From assembly GCA_028564675.1 (NCBI GenBank), contig JAOVVO010000168.1, positions 62,001-126,000 of the forward strand: DNA of 64,000 nucleotides. The letters run 5' to 3'. Both the position numbers and the translations under genes were made by a program. The notes below the pieces were generated by a model. It made no database searches and was not told where the DNA came from. It saw only the letters and a program-made list of their open reading frames with translations. Positions 12,495-25,000 of this stretch are shown here, one piece after another; the first letter of the stretch is position 1, and each line of letters starts with the position of its first letter. The stretch comes from Onchocerca lupi (Eukaryota; Nematoda; Chromadorea; Rhabditida; Onchocercidae).

Positions 12495-15400
12495 ATTGAG
12501 GAAAGTTGTAAGGAAGTAAGACTTGTCGGAGTTTATCTGATAATCAGTGCGACATCAGAAGAATGACTCCGTATTTCCTTTCTCAGGTCAGTCATTTAAG
12601 CAAGCGTAACTTAATTGAGGTGCTCTAAAATGCAATTATATTAAAGTTTAAGGCACTTTTCCGAATCATTCAAAAGAATCACTACATTATAATTGAAATA
12701 TTAGAATATATATTTGTCAAAGAGCTGAAAAAGGAACACACCCAAATATATAGTAAAGGAATCTTAAGTTACTTCAACCAGTAAAGCCAAGTTCTAGACT
12801 TTGGTACTTTCTCCCTTTTTTTTCCCCTTGAACTATTCCCGTTTCTAGTTTTTTGTTGTTCTCTGTCTTCTCAAAATAAAGTATAGCAAAATAAAGCAGT
12901 TTCTCAACACCTGTTTTAGATCACTGAGTTGATCAACTGCTTTAGGCATGATTATCACTTCCTTTTTGTGGACTTCTGTGGTATGTCCAACCGTACTGCG
13001 ACATTACTTAACGTTTGTCAGTCTCGTAACCCATAGAAATACAGTGTGAATTTGATCACATGACAAGTTTCATTATTTTAAACATTTGGTTCATAATCTT
13101 TGAAATGAATGATTTAATAGACTGCTCGGGAAGAAATATAAATTACGATCAGAAAAAGAGGAAGAAATAGATATGATCGAAATTCGGCGGTGAGATAATT
13201 AGAAGACAATGATAATTTGCTTAGATTAATGTCAAATTATTTTTCATTTATTATCTTCGCGAATTCATCCCATATTTCATCCAAAAATTTCTTTGTTCTG
13301 TTTTAACTACAGATGATACTTTGCAGTGAGTTGTTTAAAAAAAGCACTCTTTTGTCTGGATATCTTCCATCATTCACTGAAAAGGAATGTTGTATATAAA
13401 CTTTGTGATTTTCAACATTTGCACAGCTGTTCATCAATTTTTTCTTTTTCTATGAAGTTAATTTTGTTTTTGGAACTTTTGAAAATCACTCTTTCGATTG
13501 GTTCATAATTGAAATATTTATTAATAGTTGAGACTTCATTTCAAAGAAATTGCTACAAAGTTCATGTTATGCAGCGAATAGGTGAATATGTGGCAAATTC
13601 ATATTCCTTTTTTCTCGATAAAAATAATGAAATCATTTCTATAATTCAAAAATCATTTCTATTGTTTAATTTATTTTTTTGTAACAAAAAGCACGCGATA
13701 AATCCACTTCACTGAAGAAAGGCATTGGAAGAAGAAAGAGTAAACTGAATTAAAATCGGAGTACACCCAGATTTGCGACACAGTTAGTCGACGTTTTCTA
13801 TTAACCATTCGCAAGCAATTAATTAATGGCATTATTTCTAGTGACCCAATAACATCTTTATTTAAACTGGTATGGTCCGAATGATCCACTATAAATATAG
13901 TTTAATAGAATTTTAACAAAAATCTTTTTTTAGAAAAGTTTTGAAGGAGCAGATCTGTCCGCAGCTTTTTGGGAAATTGAATCTATCGACATGTTGTATT
14001 ATCTGCGTAAATATCTTAATTAATTAAACGAGTAATCATTATTAATCAACTTCCATATTACTATAACAGTTTCTCTTAATCGAATTGAATACGGGAAAAC
14101 AACTTTGTATGTTATGGCAAATTAAAAAATAATGCGGAACTTAACTCTCTGTTTTATTCTTCATCAAATGGCTGATATTACTTATAGATCATATAACAAA
14201 TTGTCAATAATTTCCAACTTGAGCGAATATTTGTTCAATTGATAGAAAGCTAAAATGAATATGTCATTTTATCGGTTCATTAATTTGTTTGATTTATACA
14301 TCGATACATGATCAAATCAAAAAGAGAATAAATGAAGGAATGTACATCCTAGCTGTTTCCTACAAAAATAAAAGGCTAGAAGATGCTAAATTTCTTGTTT
14401 TTATAGAATCTGTTGCTTGGCAGCTTTTTGAATTCATAAAATAAGTTTCAATTTCAGCTTTTTCCTTTGTAGATAACTTGTCCGTTGTTCGTAGATGATG
14501 AAGTGAAATGAGCTTGCCAGAGATTTTTTCTAGAAAAACCGTTTCAAACTAACCGATATCTCTTCACCCCACTTTCCCATCAAGACAAGAACGTTTTCAA
14601 CTTTCAATCACAGGCGTTAGTTATTCTCTTAAACCAAACTTAAACTTATTCACCGCGCATTTAGAAAAGATTCAGATAGAATTACACTCCTTATGTCTTT
14701 CTCTCGGGATGCTTTCCCAAGTATTTGACCATTCTTTAAACAGACAAAAAAAGTTTCTGATATTATGATATTTGAACAAAAATGCACAGCAGTACTCAAT
14801 AGAACCCAAAAGATTCTCAAGTATTCTTCTGAAAACTCATCTTTAGATTGCTTTCGAACTATCTTCTAGATCAAGTCTTCATCTTAAATTTTTAATTTGA
14901 AGTTTAACATTTCAAACATATGAAAAGGAATCAACATCATCAGATAGAATATCTTGTTATTAACAGATGAAAACGCGAATACCTACCGATACTAAAGCCT
15001 CCATTGTTCGATGTTAAAAAGGCTTCCGATATTGACACTATCAATTAAAAGCATAAAAATTATTCGATTAGCCTCACGCTCCTATGAAGATTTGTTCATA
15101 ACCTGCCATAAATGCTGCTGCTGAAAGTGAAAAGAATCCATTTCCAGTGACTTTTTGCAGATTTTTTCTCCTCATTTACTTTCTCTTTTTTTATCTTTTT
15201 CCTTTCAAATCGCCAAATTTAAATTGACAACGCCATTTTAATATTAGTCACACTTTATTTAAAAATCAGCAGTCAAGGACACAAATGACATATATCATAC
15301 TGACAGTCTATCTTTTATAACTTGTTTAACATGAAATATGTGATTAATTTATGTACACTCTGTTCCGGAAATTAAACTTACCATCTTTCTCAGTACGACC

Positions 15401-16398
15401 CGAGAGATTTTCGAATATTCTTCCGAAAGTCCATCTTTATGCTAAAAAGACAGACAGATTGCTTTCGAAATATGTCTAAATTAAGTTTTCATCTTAAGCT
15501 TTAAATTTATTTTAAATCTTAAAGTGCATTTATAACTTGGATAAAAATGATGTGAAGCCGACAATTTGTCGATCTTGATCGCTCTGTTTTTTTCTTCCGT
15601 ACGATCGGATAATATTTTTATTTGAGTACTTCTACAAAATGAAAAAGAATTATAGGTCAGTGCATCTTTACTTCCTAAGTATTATTTACTTTCTAAGTAC
15701 GTTCGTATCAGTGCGATCAGTGAGTCCTTTTTATTGTCCAAGTGCATTCTTATCAATGCGATCGTGTGTTCTTATTTACTTCTCAAGTTTGCTCTCTATT
15801 ACCGCGACCAATGCTATTAGCCTTAAACAGAAGTTAACAATTTTGTTTCCAGAAGTAATTCATACTTTCCCTCCAAAAGCAAGTTGCATTTCTAGTCCTT
15901 AAATTTTTGTACCTCCCAGTTTTTAGAAATTGATAGTCCCGTAGCACAGTTTTTTTTCTCTTCTTTGAAGTTTCCGGGAATATATTCTGTAAGACAGAAT
16001 AGGCGTGTCTTAATCTCTGTTGCTTTACCCACAAGAAGATCAAATGTACAGAACGGAAGCTCTATACTGCTTAATTTTAATGTTCTGTCCAGTTCAAAAC
16101 ATAATTTTTAGACTTGTATAAACTTCCTAATTTTTTCCAGAAGACCCGCCCACATACCAAAAGGCATTTCTCATTTCTATTATGTTTTAAAATGTAACAA
16201 AATCTCATTAGAAAAAAGTGTTCTTCATGCCCTTTTTTTGTTTAGAAACATGGCACAGGAGATACTTTAAAAACGATAGTGCTTTTACAGCTAAAATCTC
16301 TTTAACCAATGGTTGTTATATACCGATTATACGCAATAATACAATCTTCCATCGTTTGTTGGGCCTCCCAATGATAGATCAATTGTTGAGGAATTAAG

Positions 16399-16472
16399 CA
16401 ATGATACTAAATTACCATTTAGTATCATTGTTTCTCATCTAGTATCATTACTTCGGTACCATTAGTATCATT
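16399..16472. repeat. 13-bp perfect hairpin plus iterated TAGTATCATT motif
   Basis: CAATGATACTAAA (16399-16411) and its exact complement (16418-16430) flank a 6-base loop. The core TAGTATCATT recurs in the same orientation near 16420, 16440 and 16463, giving three direct copies plus one inverted copy within 75 bases. It lies about 540 bases upstream of the REEP start codon, so a cis-regulatory cluster is possible. Confidence 0.75.
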
Positions 16473-16479
16473 ACCCTGA

Positions 16480-16990
16480 CAAAGGAGGTGGAACCATTTA
16501 TTGTGATGAATGTTTGGCTCGTTTTCTTGTCACTTTTCTACAGCTAGGGACAACATCATAAACAAATGGATTCGCCGCCGCCACAACTTGCACATCTCTC
16601 ATCTCCTCAATTCTAAAATATCTCCCACGCCGAATACTCGAGCTGGGCGAACTTTATGAAGATTAAAGCTCGAACAGATGGGTGAAATGGGTGGGTCTAT
16701 GGAGCATGAAGTTTCGTGCAGATGTAATTCCGTAGCTGGAGTGGTGCCAGTAGTCCTTTTGTTATTGCAATTGAGTGACTTCAAACTGAAAAGGGATGGG
16801 GAGGTCATGGGTCAACAGGGGGTGCGTGAGTGGTCGGGAAATCCCAGTATTTTGTATATTAAGTCTAGAACTTGTTTTTGCTAAAATTATACTGTTGCTC
16901 GGTTTCTTTCCAGTTACTAGATCTCATGCAGTTTGTTGTTTTTTTTTTTTTTTTACTTTTCCTCGTCGATAGACGTAGTATACATAGATT
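16480..16990 (+). promoter_or_regulatory. GC-elevated upstream region of the REEP gene
   Basis: Between about 16560 and 16860 the base composition shifts sharply from the AT-rich background: GCCGCCGCC, CTCGAGCTGGGCG, GGGATGGGGAGG and AACAGGGGG occur. Two overlapping open frames on opposite strands (16599-16808 minus, 16678-16884 plus) are by-products of this composition and have no recognisable protein. The position directly upstream of a gene suggests a promoter or transcription start region. Confidence 0.4.
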
Positions 16991-16998
16991 GATTTCAG
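16991..16998 (+). promoter_or_regulatory. Probable trans-splice acceptor of the REEP gene
   Basis: GATTTCAG precedes the ATG at 17011 by 12 bases, with no coding exon upstream. Same arrangement as other first exons in this window. Confidence 0.5.
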
Positions 16999-17010
16999 GA
17001 AAAAATTAGA

Positions 17011-19894
17011 ATGGTTTCTGTGTTCCTCTCACGAATTGTTGTGCTCACAGCCGGCACTCTCTATCCTGCATATCGAAGTTATAAAGCTGTCAGAACAAAG
17101 GTTTTTCTTAGTAACTATTTCATAAGTTTTTCTTAGTAACTTTTTCATAGTAACTATTTCTTTCACAACTTTAGAACGTAGTTTTAGTTTCTGACACAAA
17201 TTTATTTAGTTTTTATCCCCTCCAAATTTATTTCAAACACAGGAGGTCATGACTAGGATCAAAATAAAGTTGTCAAAATATTCGTCGCTGAAATAAGCAC
17301 ATTTTATTTTTAATTATACGCATTGTACAGAACATCTACTGATAATGGCATAGTTATGCGCCGGAATGACCCATCACTGCTTCTCAAAGGAACTTACCGA
17401 ACTGGAGATACCATTAGAGTCTTATATTTTTCATTCACTGACAGTTCTTACTAGCCAGCATTAATCAGTCAATCATGTTTCCTTCGCTCTCATATTCCAA
17501 GCAGATTTGGCCTGGCATACTGGAACTACTTGATGTTCTTATTCTGCTGCAGCAAAGTGTGTAGGTTTGAATAAAAAGTCATCAGTATTGTTGACTGCCT
17601 TTTGATATGAACGATTTATTCGAAATATCTTTTGAACTTAACTGGGTTACGTTGTTAATTTTTATATTCGGCATAGAACAGAAGAGCCATCATTAGAAAA
17701 GGAGAAAACTTCTGTGGTTTAACTTATGAAAACCAGTTAAGTTTTCAAGACTTTTTAAGTCATCTATGTTCGAATATCAAATTTTTCAGAATGGGCTTTT
17801 GAAATTAAAATGCATTGGAATTATTTCCTGAAAAATTTGCAGGATGTAAGAGAATATGTTAAATGGATGATGTATTGGATTGTTTTCGCTTTCTTCTGCT
17901 TCATAGAAACAATTGCTGATGTCATTGTCTCATTTTGGTTACCATTTTATTACGAATTAAAAATTGTTTTCGTTTTGTGGTTGCTGAGTCCATGGACTAA
18001 AGGCGCTTCAATTTTGTATAGGAAAGTCAGTTTCCTGTGCATAAATTTCATTTTAATTTTGTTTTGAAATTATCCATTGCTTCGAACATATTAGCTTTTG
18101 AAAATATCCATTGCTTCGAACATATTAGCTATTTGATCTTTTGAGTTTGGCTAATTGTTTTATGATAGACAGTGTTATTAAGGCACTTTCATATTTTAAC
18201 CATCTTAATGTGTATTTGTTGTGTTGGAATTTTTTTCCTTTGTAATCAGTGCTTAGTGGAATACTAAATTAAGACTAGCAAGCATTAAAGTAGTATCAAT
18301 GTAAATCATACAAATACATTTACCAAACATATATCCAAGTATTCCATCTTTTTGCAGTGGGTACATCCGACATTAACGAAACACGAAAAAGACATCGATT
18401 TGCTGCTCGAACACGCTAAGTCAGAAAGTTATAATCAGGTTGGTTCTATTATGATGAATCAGTGAATTAATGTAACTTATTTTTGTTTTCTTATCGCAGT
18501 AGAATATGAAAGTAGGAGTATTGATAGTTGGTTTTCCGCTTATAATGTTTGAAATAGGAGCTCCAGTGTTGAAAATTATAAAGTTTTCACTTTTGAATCT
18601 TATTAATATTAACAGAACTTTCTTATTTTTTATATGCTTTACAATTCTGCGATTTATAGTAAAGATTTCCTGTCATGACCAGAGAAAAGAACTTGTATAA
18701 AATTATTTGGGCCAATATAATTTCATATTTTTTCAAATGTTATTTTTTGTTGCGCTAGATCACTTTCTCAAAATTATTCTGAGGAACCGAGGGATGAGAC
18801 ATATTTGAATTTTTTGAGTTCTTATGGTTTTTATTGATTAAATTTATGAAATTTCGAGTGTTTAGATGACCATTTTAAGGTAATGCGATTAGGTAGCAGA
18901 GGAATATTGTGTGCTCGTGAAATTATTGCAACAGCCGCATTACGAGGACAAGCACAGCTTGTACAACAACTACAACGTTCATATAGCACCAGTGATATTA
19001 ATAACAGGTGCAGACATTTGAATGATGGCTTGAAAGATTCATCATTAAAAATTATTGCACTGTAATAAGCTATATAATTATAGGTTGTGTCTTTTGCATT
19101 AATATAATATTTCGCTTTCTTCACCAATCAAGTTCAAATTTAAGAGAATTATCGTCGTCAAAACTGATTCGTGTAACAGAAATCCAAGAAGAAGATGACG
19201 ACCACGAACCAGATGTCAGTGATACTGTAGATGGTTTGGAAGAAGATATTACTCGCGTAAGTTCAATTTTCTAAAGACGCTGGTCGCAGTTATAGAAACT
19301 TTCTTAACTGCGAGAAATGAAAAACGGGACTTCTTGTGCATTTTAAGTGATTATCAACCTCAAGTTTTTTTTTGTAAAATAATTTCTACATTTTCATGAT
19401 ATTTTTCTTTGTCAACATATTGGTTTTCTATTATTATTTCGCAACTTTTGTTAGTACCGAAGGGTTAACGCGAACGCAGAATACATCGTTATATTTAAAA
19501 GCATGATTCTGGGTTTCAAATTATAATTATTCAGTGAGTAAATATAAACGGTTGTCACTTGCACCACAAGCCATTTTAGATCATATAGACGTGCAGTCTG
19601 TCAGTTTCGCACAATATATTGAACTAAAAAATCAGATTGTCTTGGAAACCTATGGTGATTTTCATCCCTTACTTCTTCTCTTCCACTGCAGCGCTTAAAA
19701 ATATAACCTACCTTTTTTTTTTTTCAACTTAGTACTAAAATATAGACATCAGTTTTGCTTATTTATAGATTGGGGAACAGGAAGAACAAGCCGAATCATT
19801 GGATGTGCGTCGTAGTTCGAGACGTCGAAGATCGCCCACATCAGAAACAATATACAATACATTACCGCGTCGGACAACACGGCAACATAAATAA
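17011..19894 (+). CDS. REEP: Receptor expression-enhancing protein, REEP1-4 type (TB2/DP1/HVA22 family)
   Basis: Six exons: 17011-17100, 17843-18025, 18358-18438, 18880-19007, 19133-19256 and 19769-19894 (TAA), 243 residues. The N-terminus MVSVFLSRIVVLTAGTLYPA, then SYKAVRT, EYVKWMMYWIVFAFF, PFYYELKIVFVLWLLSPWTK and WVHPTL follow human REEP1 almost residue by residue, including the short first hydrophobic segment that separates REEP1-4 from REEP5/6. The family forms hairpins in the ER membrane, shapes tubules and links ER to microtubules. Human REEP1 mutations cause spastic paraplegia 31. The C-terminal half is hydrophilic, first rich in A, R and Q, then acidic, ending in a basic RRSSRRRRS stretch. 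A 26-base two-copy repeat sits in intron 2. Confidence 0.93.
18071..18130. repeat. Two-copy tandem duplication in a REEP intron
   Basis: The 26-base unit starting TATCCATTGCTTCGAACATA occurs at 18071-18096 and 18105-18130 (period 34), both copies identical. Confidence 0.85.
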
Positions 19895-22002
19895 TCTCAT
19901 TCATAATATTCTTGATTCGAATTTTTTTGACATGCAGCATTTTTCTGTCGGATGTCAGTTTGTTTCCCGACACACATTTTATGCGTTTTGATCGTACAAG
20001 CGAAGACTAAATGAATTGTAGTGAATTATTGAATGAATTATATGATTGAAAAATTTGCTACTATTATTGGACATCCTCTCCTGATGTTTCGTGGAAGCAT
20101 AAGCTGATCATTTGTAGCTTAGCTTTTAGAAAATTAAAAAGAAGCATTCGTTTTTTTCTTTGAGTTCTTATAATAACCCTTCATTGCTGACTCTTTTAAC
20201 TCTATTTCAGCTTTATGCGAAATGTTAATACGGATTTATATCTAACTTAACTTTGTATTTCTTGGGACTTTCAAGTTTCAACGTGTTTTTCGCTGCTAAC
20301 ATTGCTCGACCTTACACAATCGAAAAATCAGAAGTTAATTCTCTATAGCTCTGTCAGTTTATTTACCTTATATATCTTTCCCATATCCTTTTTTTCATAT
20401 TTATGAATGCTTAGAATATTACTTCCATCCTTTCGAATTATTGTCTTCATTAATACTATCAAGCGCTTGGCATTTTTTAATTATTATTTTCGTTTTTCTG
20501 TTTCTTTTTGTCCCTTACTTTCATGCATTCTAAATTTTTGAGGAGATGAACCCTTATAACATTTCATCGATATGAAGTAATATTGTTAGATTATTTACGT
20601 AATTTTTTGCAAATAGCACATACATGTGTTATTTCAATGCTTTTCGTCTTTCAACTTCAGTTTTAACTATTAATTCTCAACTGATACATCTCTTTGCTTC
20701 GTTCTTTACATTTAAAGAAGTTCAGTTAAAAAGTTAGTGCACTGGAGCTTAGATATTCTTAAAAAATGGAAGTTAGATTTCTGTAATTAAACGCTATAAA
20801 ATATCTTAGCGTCTAATTCCAAAAGTAGCTCAAATAATTCCCAAATCGAGTTTGATTTGGTTTCTCTATTATTTTTTTCTCCACCATACAGTATTCATAT
20901 TATTTTCTTTTGATTTGTGCCTTGAGGTGCTAGGTTTTTCGCAAACCAAAAAACTATTTCCAACCTCATTTCTTGAATTCAGGTTTTTTTTAAAATTTTA
21001 ATAAGTTACTTGAACTAATTCAGAATTCATTACATTAATGATATGGTTTTCATAATTATCAAGTTTGACTCAAATCCTTTTATTAATTAAATTTTCATAG
21101 AAATTTGGAAAAAATCAACCTTGATGCTACCTTTCATTGGCAGATTTTGTGCAGTCTTTCAAAATATCATGATTTGCATCTGCTTCGCTCGCCGTCCATT
21201 GGTGCCAGGGTCCCATTATGCTGTCATTTTTTTTTTTTTTTTGATTTCCGAAAATATTGTAATATAAAGCTTTTATCAGTGCTGTATTTGCTATGTTATC
21301 TTTTGCCAGCGTTGGAGGAGTATATGATATATTTTATGTCTGGAAGGGGTGCCTAATTGAAATTTGATGATAGTTAATGATTGTACACAATGATTTATAA
21401 TCTTTTTTTCGTTTGCTAGTTTTTGAAGTGATTTGTTTTTTTTTTTTTCGTTGTACATTCATTTTGTTTTCTACGAATTTTTTTTGCTCACAAATAATGG
21501 AAATAAATTTGGAACCGTGTAATTCATAAATGTGATAAAATGGTATCACATGCCATCATTTCATTCGAGGTATTGAATGCTGTCTAATAAAACTTGAGAT
21601 TGTTAACCGTATTGTATGCTGAGATATTCTTTCCGGAAAGTTTATTTCCTTCATTTTATATTTGGGCAGTGAAATTTTGGAGTGAATTTTCTGGAAAGAT
21701 GAATTTATTGGAAATTAGTCAAAAGTTCGTTACTGATTTCTGTTGCAAATCAACTGTTAAAATAATTTTTATTAGGGATTTGCCTGATCAAAGGAGGTGA
21801 TTCATTAGATAAAATTTCTTCTGGTTTGCTACTTTGGAAAACATAATTTAAATTTCAATATTCGAGTGCACCAAGACTCATTTCTTATTTTGTCTAGCTC
21901 AGTTGTGAGCTGTTAGTGCATGTGAATCTTTCATTTAATCTTTACATCGTTTGATTTGTGTTAAATATTAGTTTTATAGAAATTTCAAAAATTTTCTATT
22001 AG
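19895..22002. other. Interval between REEP and mog-1 (3' UTR, spacer and promoter)
   Basis: No gene is supported. Frames at 21105-21356 (+), 21334-21549 (-) and 21594-21800 (+) are low-complexity and lack motifs. The end of the interval, TTTTCTATTAG, abuts the mog-1 ATG and may be its trans-splice acceptor. Confidence 0.55.
21993..22002 (+). promoter_or_regulatory. Possible trans-splice acceptor directly at the mog-1 start
   Basis: TTTCTATTAG ends exactly at the base before ATG (22003). If used, the 5' UTR would be only the spliced leader. A C- or T-rich tract plus TAG is weaker than TTTCAG. Confidence 0.35.
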
Positions 22003-25000
22003 ATGGCGAGTGATGATGGTTTGAATCGTTTGGAAGGCACATCAAATATGAAAGGTGGTTTATTTATTCGTAAAAAGACGAGTAACAATGATGAGCTCTT
22101 TAAACATCCCGGAAAATCACTTCTTGGTTTGGATGTGCTGGCGAAGTCTCGTGCTCGACTTGAGGCAAATTCTCGGAAGCGTCGAGCTGAAGATGGGTCG
22201 CCTGGAGGCCTTTCGGAGAGTATACACAAGCAAATTGCCGTGTAAGTTGCATAATTTTCTGGTATTTGATATAAATTTTTGAATTTAGGAGGACAGAAAA
22301 ACAATTGAGTATTGTTAAAGTCATATTATATTGAAAGCTATGATAGTTTCCTTCTATTGTAATGGAGAAAAGAAACAGTGAATTGTCTGCTTCCCAGTAA
22401 TACTCTATGATTTATTTGATTTGGCTACTTGACCGCATCACAGATCGAGATTTATTATGAAGCAAATTTCATGATAAAAAGATCTGCTTGTATCATATCT
22501 CTAAAATGTCAAAAATACTGCAAAAATGAAATGATATGCGAATTATGAATAATTTTATTTCTTTGACTATTTAGTGTTTATCCACCAGGAACTCTTTTAA
22601 GTTATGTATTCGGAAAGGACAAAAGAGAAAGACGCGGAATTTATGCTGATACGAGGAAAAATGAATGTAAACAGAGAAGTCATCATCATGACGAAGGAAG
22701 TAGGGAAAAAAATCGCAGAAGTCAAGATTCACGAGATCGAGATGCAGAAACTCCCATTTTTAAGGTGAGATTAAATATGTTTTCGTTGTATTGATAGAAT
22801 TAAGCACAGATATGTTACCAACATGCAATATTATGTATTTTAAATTCGATCCACTATGATGTCATATTTGCTCTAGGCACCTGACACTCCATCACGTTCA
22901 GCCTGGGAAGAAGATGATTCAGGACAGATATCAAAAAGATACCATTCAAGCTGGGATACACCGACTTCATCTGGTCATCATGATGATATATGTTCATCTC
23001 GCAGTGTTTCGAGTATTTGGCAAAGTGAACGAAATCGAGAACGACAAAAGCGTAATAAAAAAAAGTAATCAGTTGTATTCTATGATTTTTTTTTTTTTTT
23101 TTGAATTGGTTGAAACAATAGACACAATCATAGTAAAGTAAAGATTTTTGTATTGGAACTGTTTCGTTTACTTAAAAAAATTGTGCATTCCTCTATTCTA
23201 TCAATAGTACAAATAGGAATTTTCAGCAATGAGTTTTTCCAAAAAGAAAAAAAAAAAGAAAATATGAGAACTCATTATACCAGTCTTTGTTCCTATTCTT
23301 TTCAATTTTTTGCTAATAGGAAGCTTGAGTAGCTCATAAATAATCTGCCAGAAGTAATCTTTCATTATATTTTCGTTTTGCAGAGTGCTTCTCGTGAATT
23401 AAAATTAAGTGCATTATAGCGTACTCCTATCAGATTTGAGGAAAATAATTTATCTGTATTTCGGATAATAAAATAGTGTATTTCAGGACTCGGGAGGATA
23501 CGATTCGTTCGGTTAAGGAGGAGGGTGAGTTGATTCCGAGCTTTCGTGATGCTTTTGAAAGAGCAGAATGGGAACGAGAACAACAAAAATTGGATCGAGA
23601 TTGGTACGGCAATGACCAAGGCTATGATGATGAAAATAATCCATTTTCTCAGGTTCTTTTCTTTAATTTAAATTCTTATTCCAGAAAAAAATCTGACATG
23701 TACTTATAATTTATTCATTGGATATTTTAAAACTATGATGAAAAAATTTTCGAAAAATATAGATTACAACTGAAACTACTGGACATTGGTTTTTTTCGTA
23801 CGGAATGTTTTAGTTGCTTCGGTAACTCCTTCTTACAATGGTTTATTATGGATAATAAAATATCAAAAGTAGGATTTTGAAGAATTTCTGAATATGGAGA
23901 ACACAGAGATATATACCATACGTTCTCGTAGGCCAAAAGAATATTTTTGTACTGATGACTGATTAGCAATGAATTAAAAAAGTGGTATTAAAATCAATCA
24001 TCCGATAAGTGATCAATATTAGCAGCAGTGCTTTATTTCTCAGATATTTGGATCTTTTTTTTTTTTTACATTCCGTCCAATTGTAATTTTAATTCTTTGA
24101 AAAATTCAATTTATTATTAGAATTAAAATTGCGAAAAGATTTCAAACCATTTATAGGTTTCGCAAGAATACATAGAAAAGAAAGAAAGACAATGGCAGCA
24201 AAAACGTGAAAAGCCCCGTCTTACGGTTCGCCAACAACAAATTAAAAAGGACAATAAAATGTGGGAAAATAATCGTCTGGCAAGATCAGGTTAGCAACTA
24301 ATAATTTATTTTATACATGCTGTATTTTTATGTGATTTATTAGTCCCTTTTACCTCTTTGCCAGAAATGTATTACTAGAATGCAAATATAGTATTATATC
24401 CATTTGTTTATTATTGCTATGTCGATAAATGAGTTTCTTTTTGTAATTAAAATTTAATAGTTAAATACAGGTGTTGTATCTCTTACTGATGACGACGATT
24501 TTCTTGATGATGAATCGGATGAAAATCGAGTAACACTGCTGGTGCAGAATGTTGTGCCACCATTTTTGGATGGACGTTTCATATTCACAAAACAAAATAA
24601 ACCAGTTGTTCCTGTGAAGGACATAACTTCTGATCTTGCTATTGTTGCCGCAAAAGGAAGCAAAGTAGTACATTCTGCAATTTTTTAAAATTCTAAAATG
24701 ACTTATCACTTGTTTTTTTATTTTTTTCAGAATTGTTAATGAATTTGTTCTATTTTATTGTTGTATTTCTAGAAAAATTGAGAAAAAGAATCAGAATTAA
24801 ATCTGCAAATATATTTATCCTGTAATAGGTTGTCCGGATGTGGCGTGAAAAGGAAGAGCAAAAAAAAGCACAAGAAAAACATTGGAATTTGGCAGGTTCT
24901 AAATTGGGAAATTTAATGGGCATTAAAGCAATACCTGATGAGACAAGCGGAGATGATTCTGGCATCTTCTATAGGTAGATTCAAGGTTTTCATGAATATT

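Larger units (their letters stand above)
9769..16479. other. Long non-coding interval between the NIPA and REEP genes
   Basis: About 6.7 kb without a gene I can support on either strand. Open frames of 60 to 112 codons occur (for example 10939-11277 minus, 11731-11949 plus and 15639-15902 plus), but they lack family motifs and have the composition of AT-rich noise. A 16-base perfect palindrome lies at 12479-12494 and an iterated TAGTATCATT motif near 16.4 kb. Distant enhancers of REEP could sit here. Confidence 0.55.

Noticed and set aside
16599..16884. Overlapping open frames on both strands upstream of REEP
   Set aside because: They mirror each other within a GC-elevated patch, have no splice or start context and no known motif. 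Better explained as promoter sequence.
18506..18700. 64-codon hydrophobic frame inside a REEP intron
   Set aside because: The flanking REEP exons join cleanly without it and match the family; no independent gene signal.
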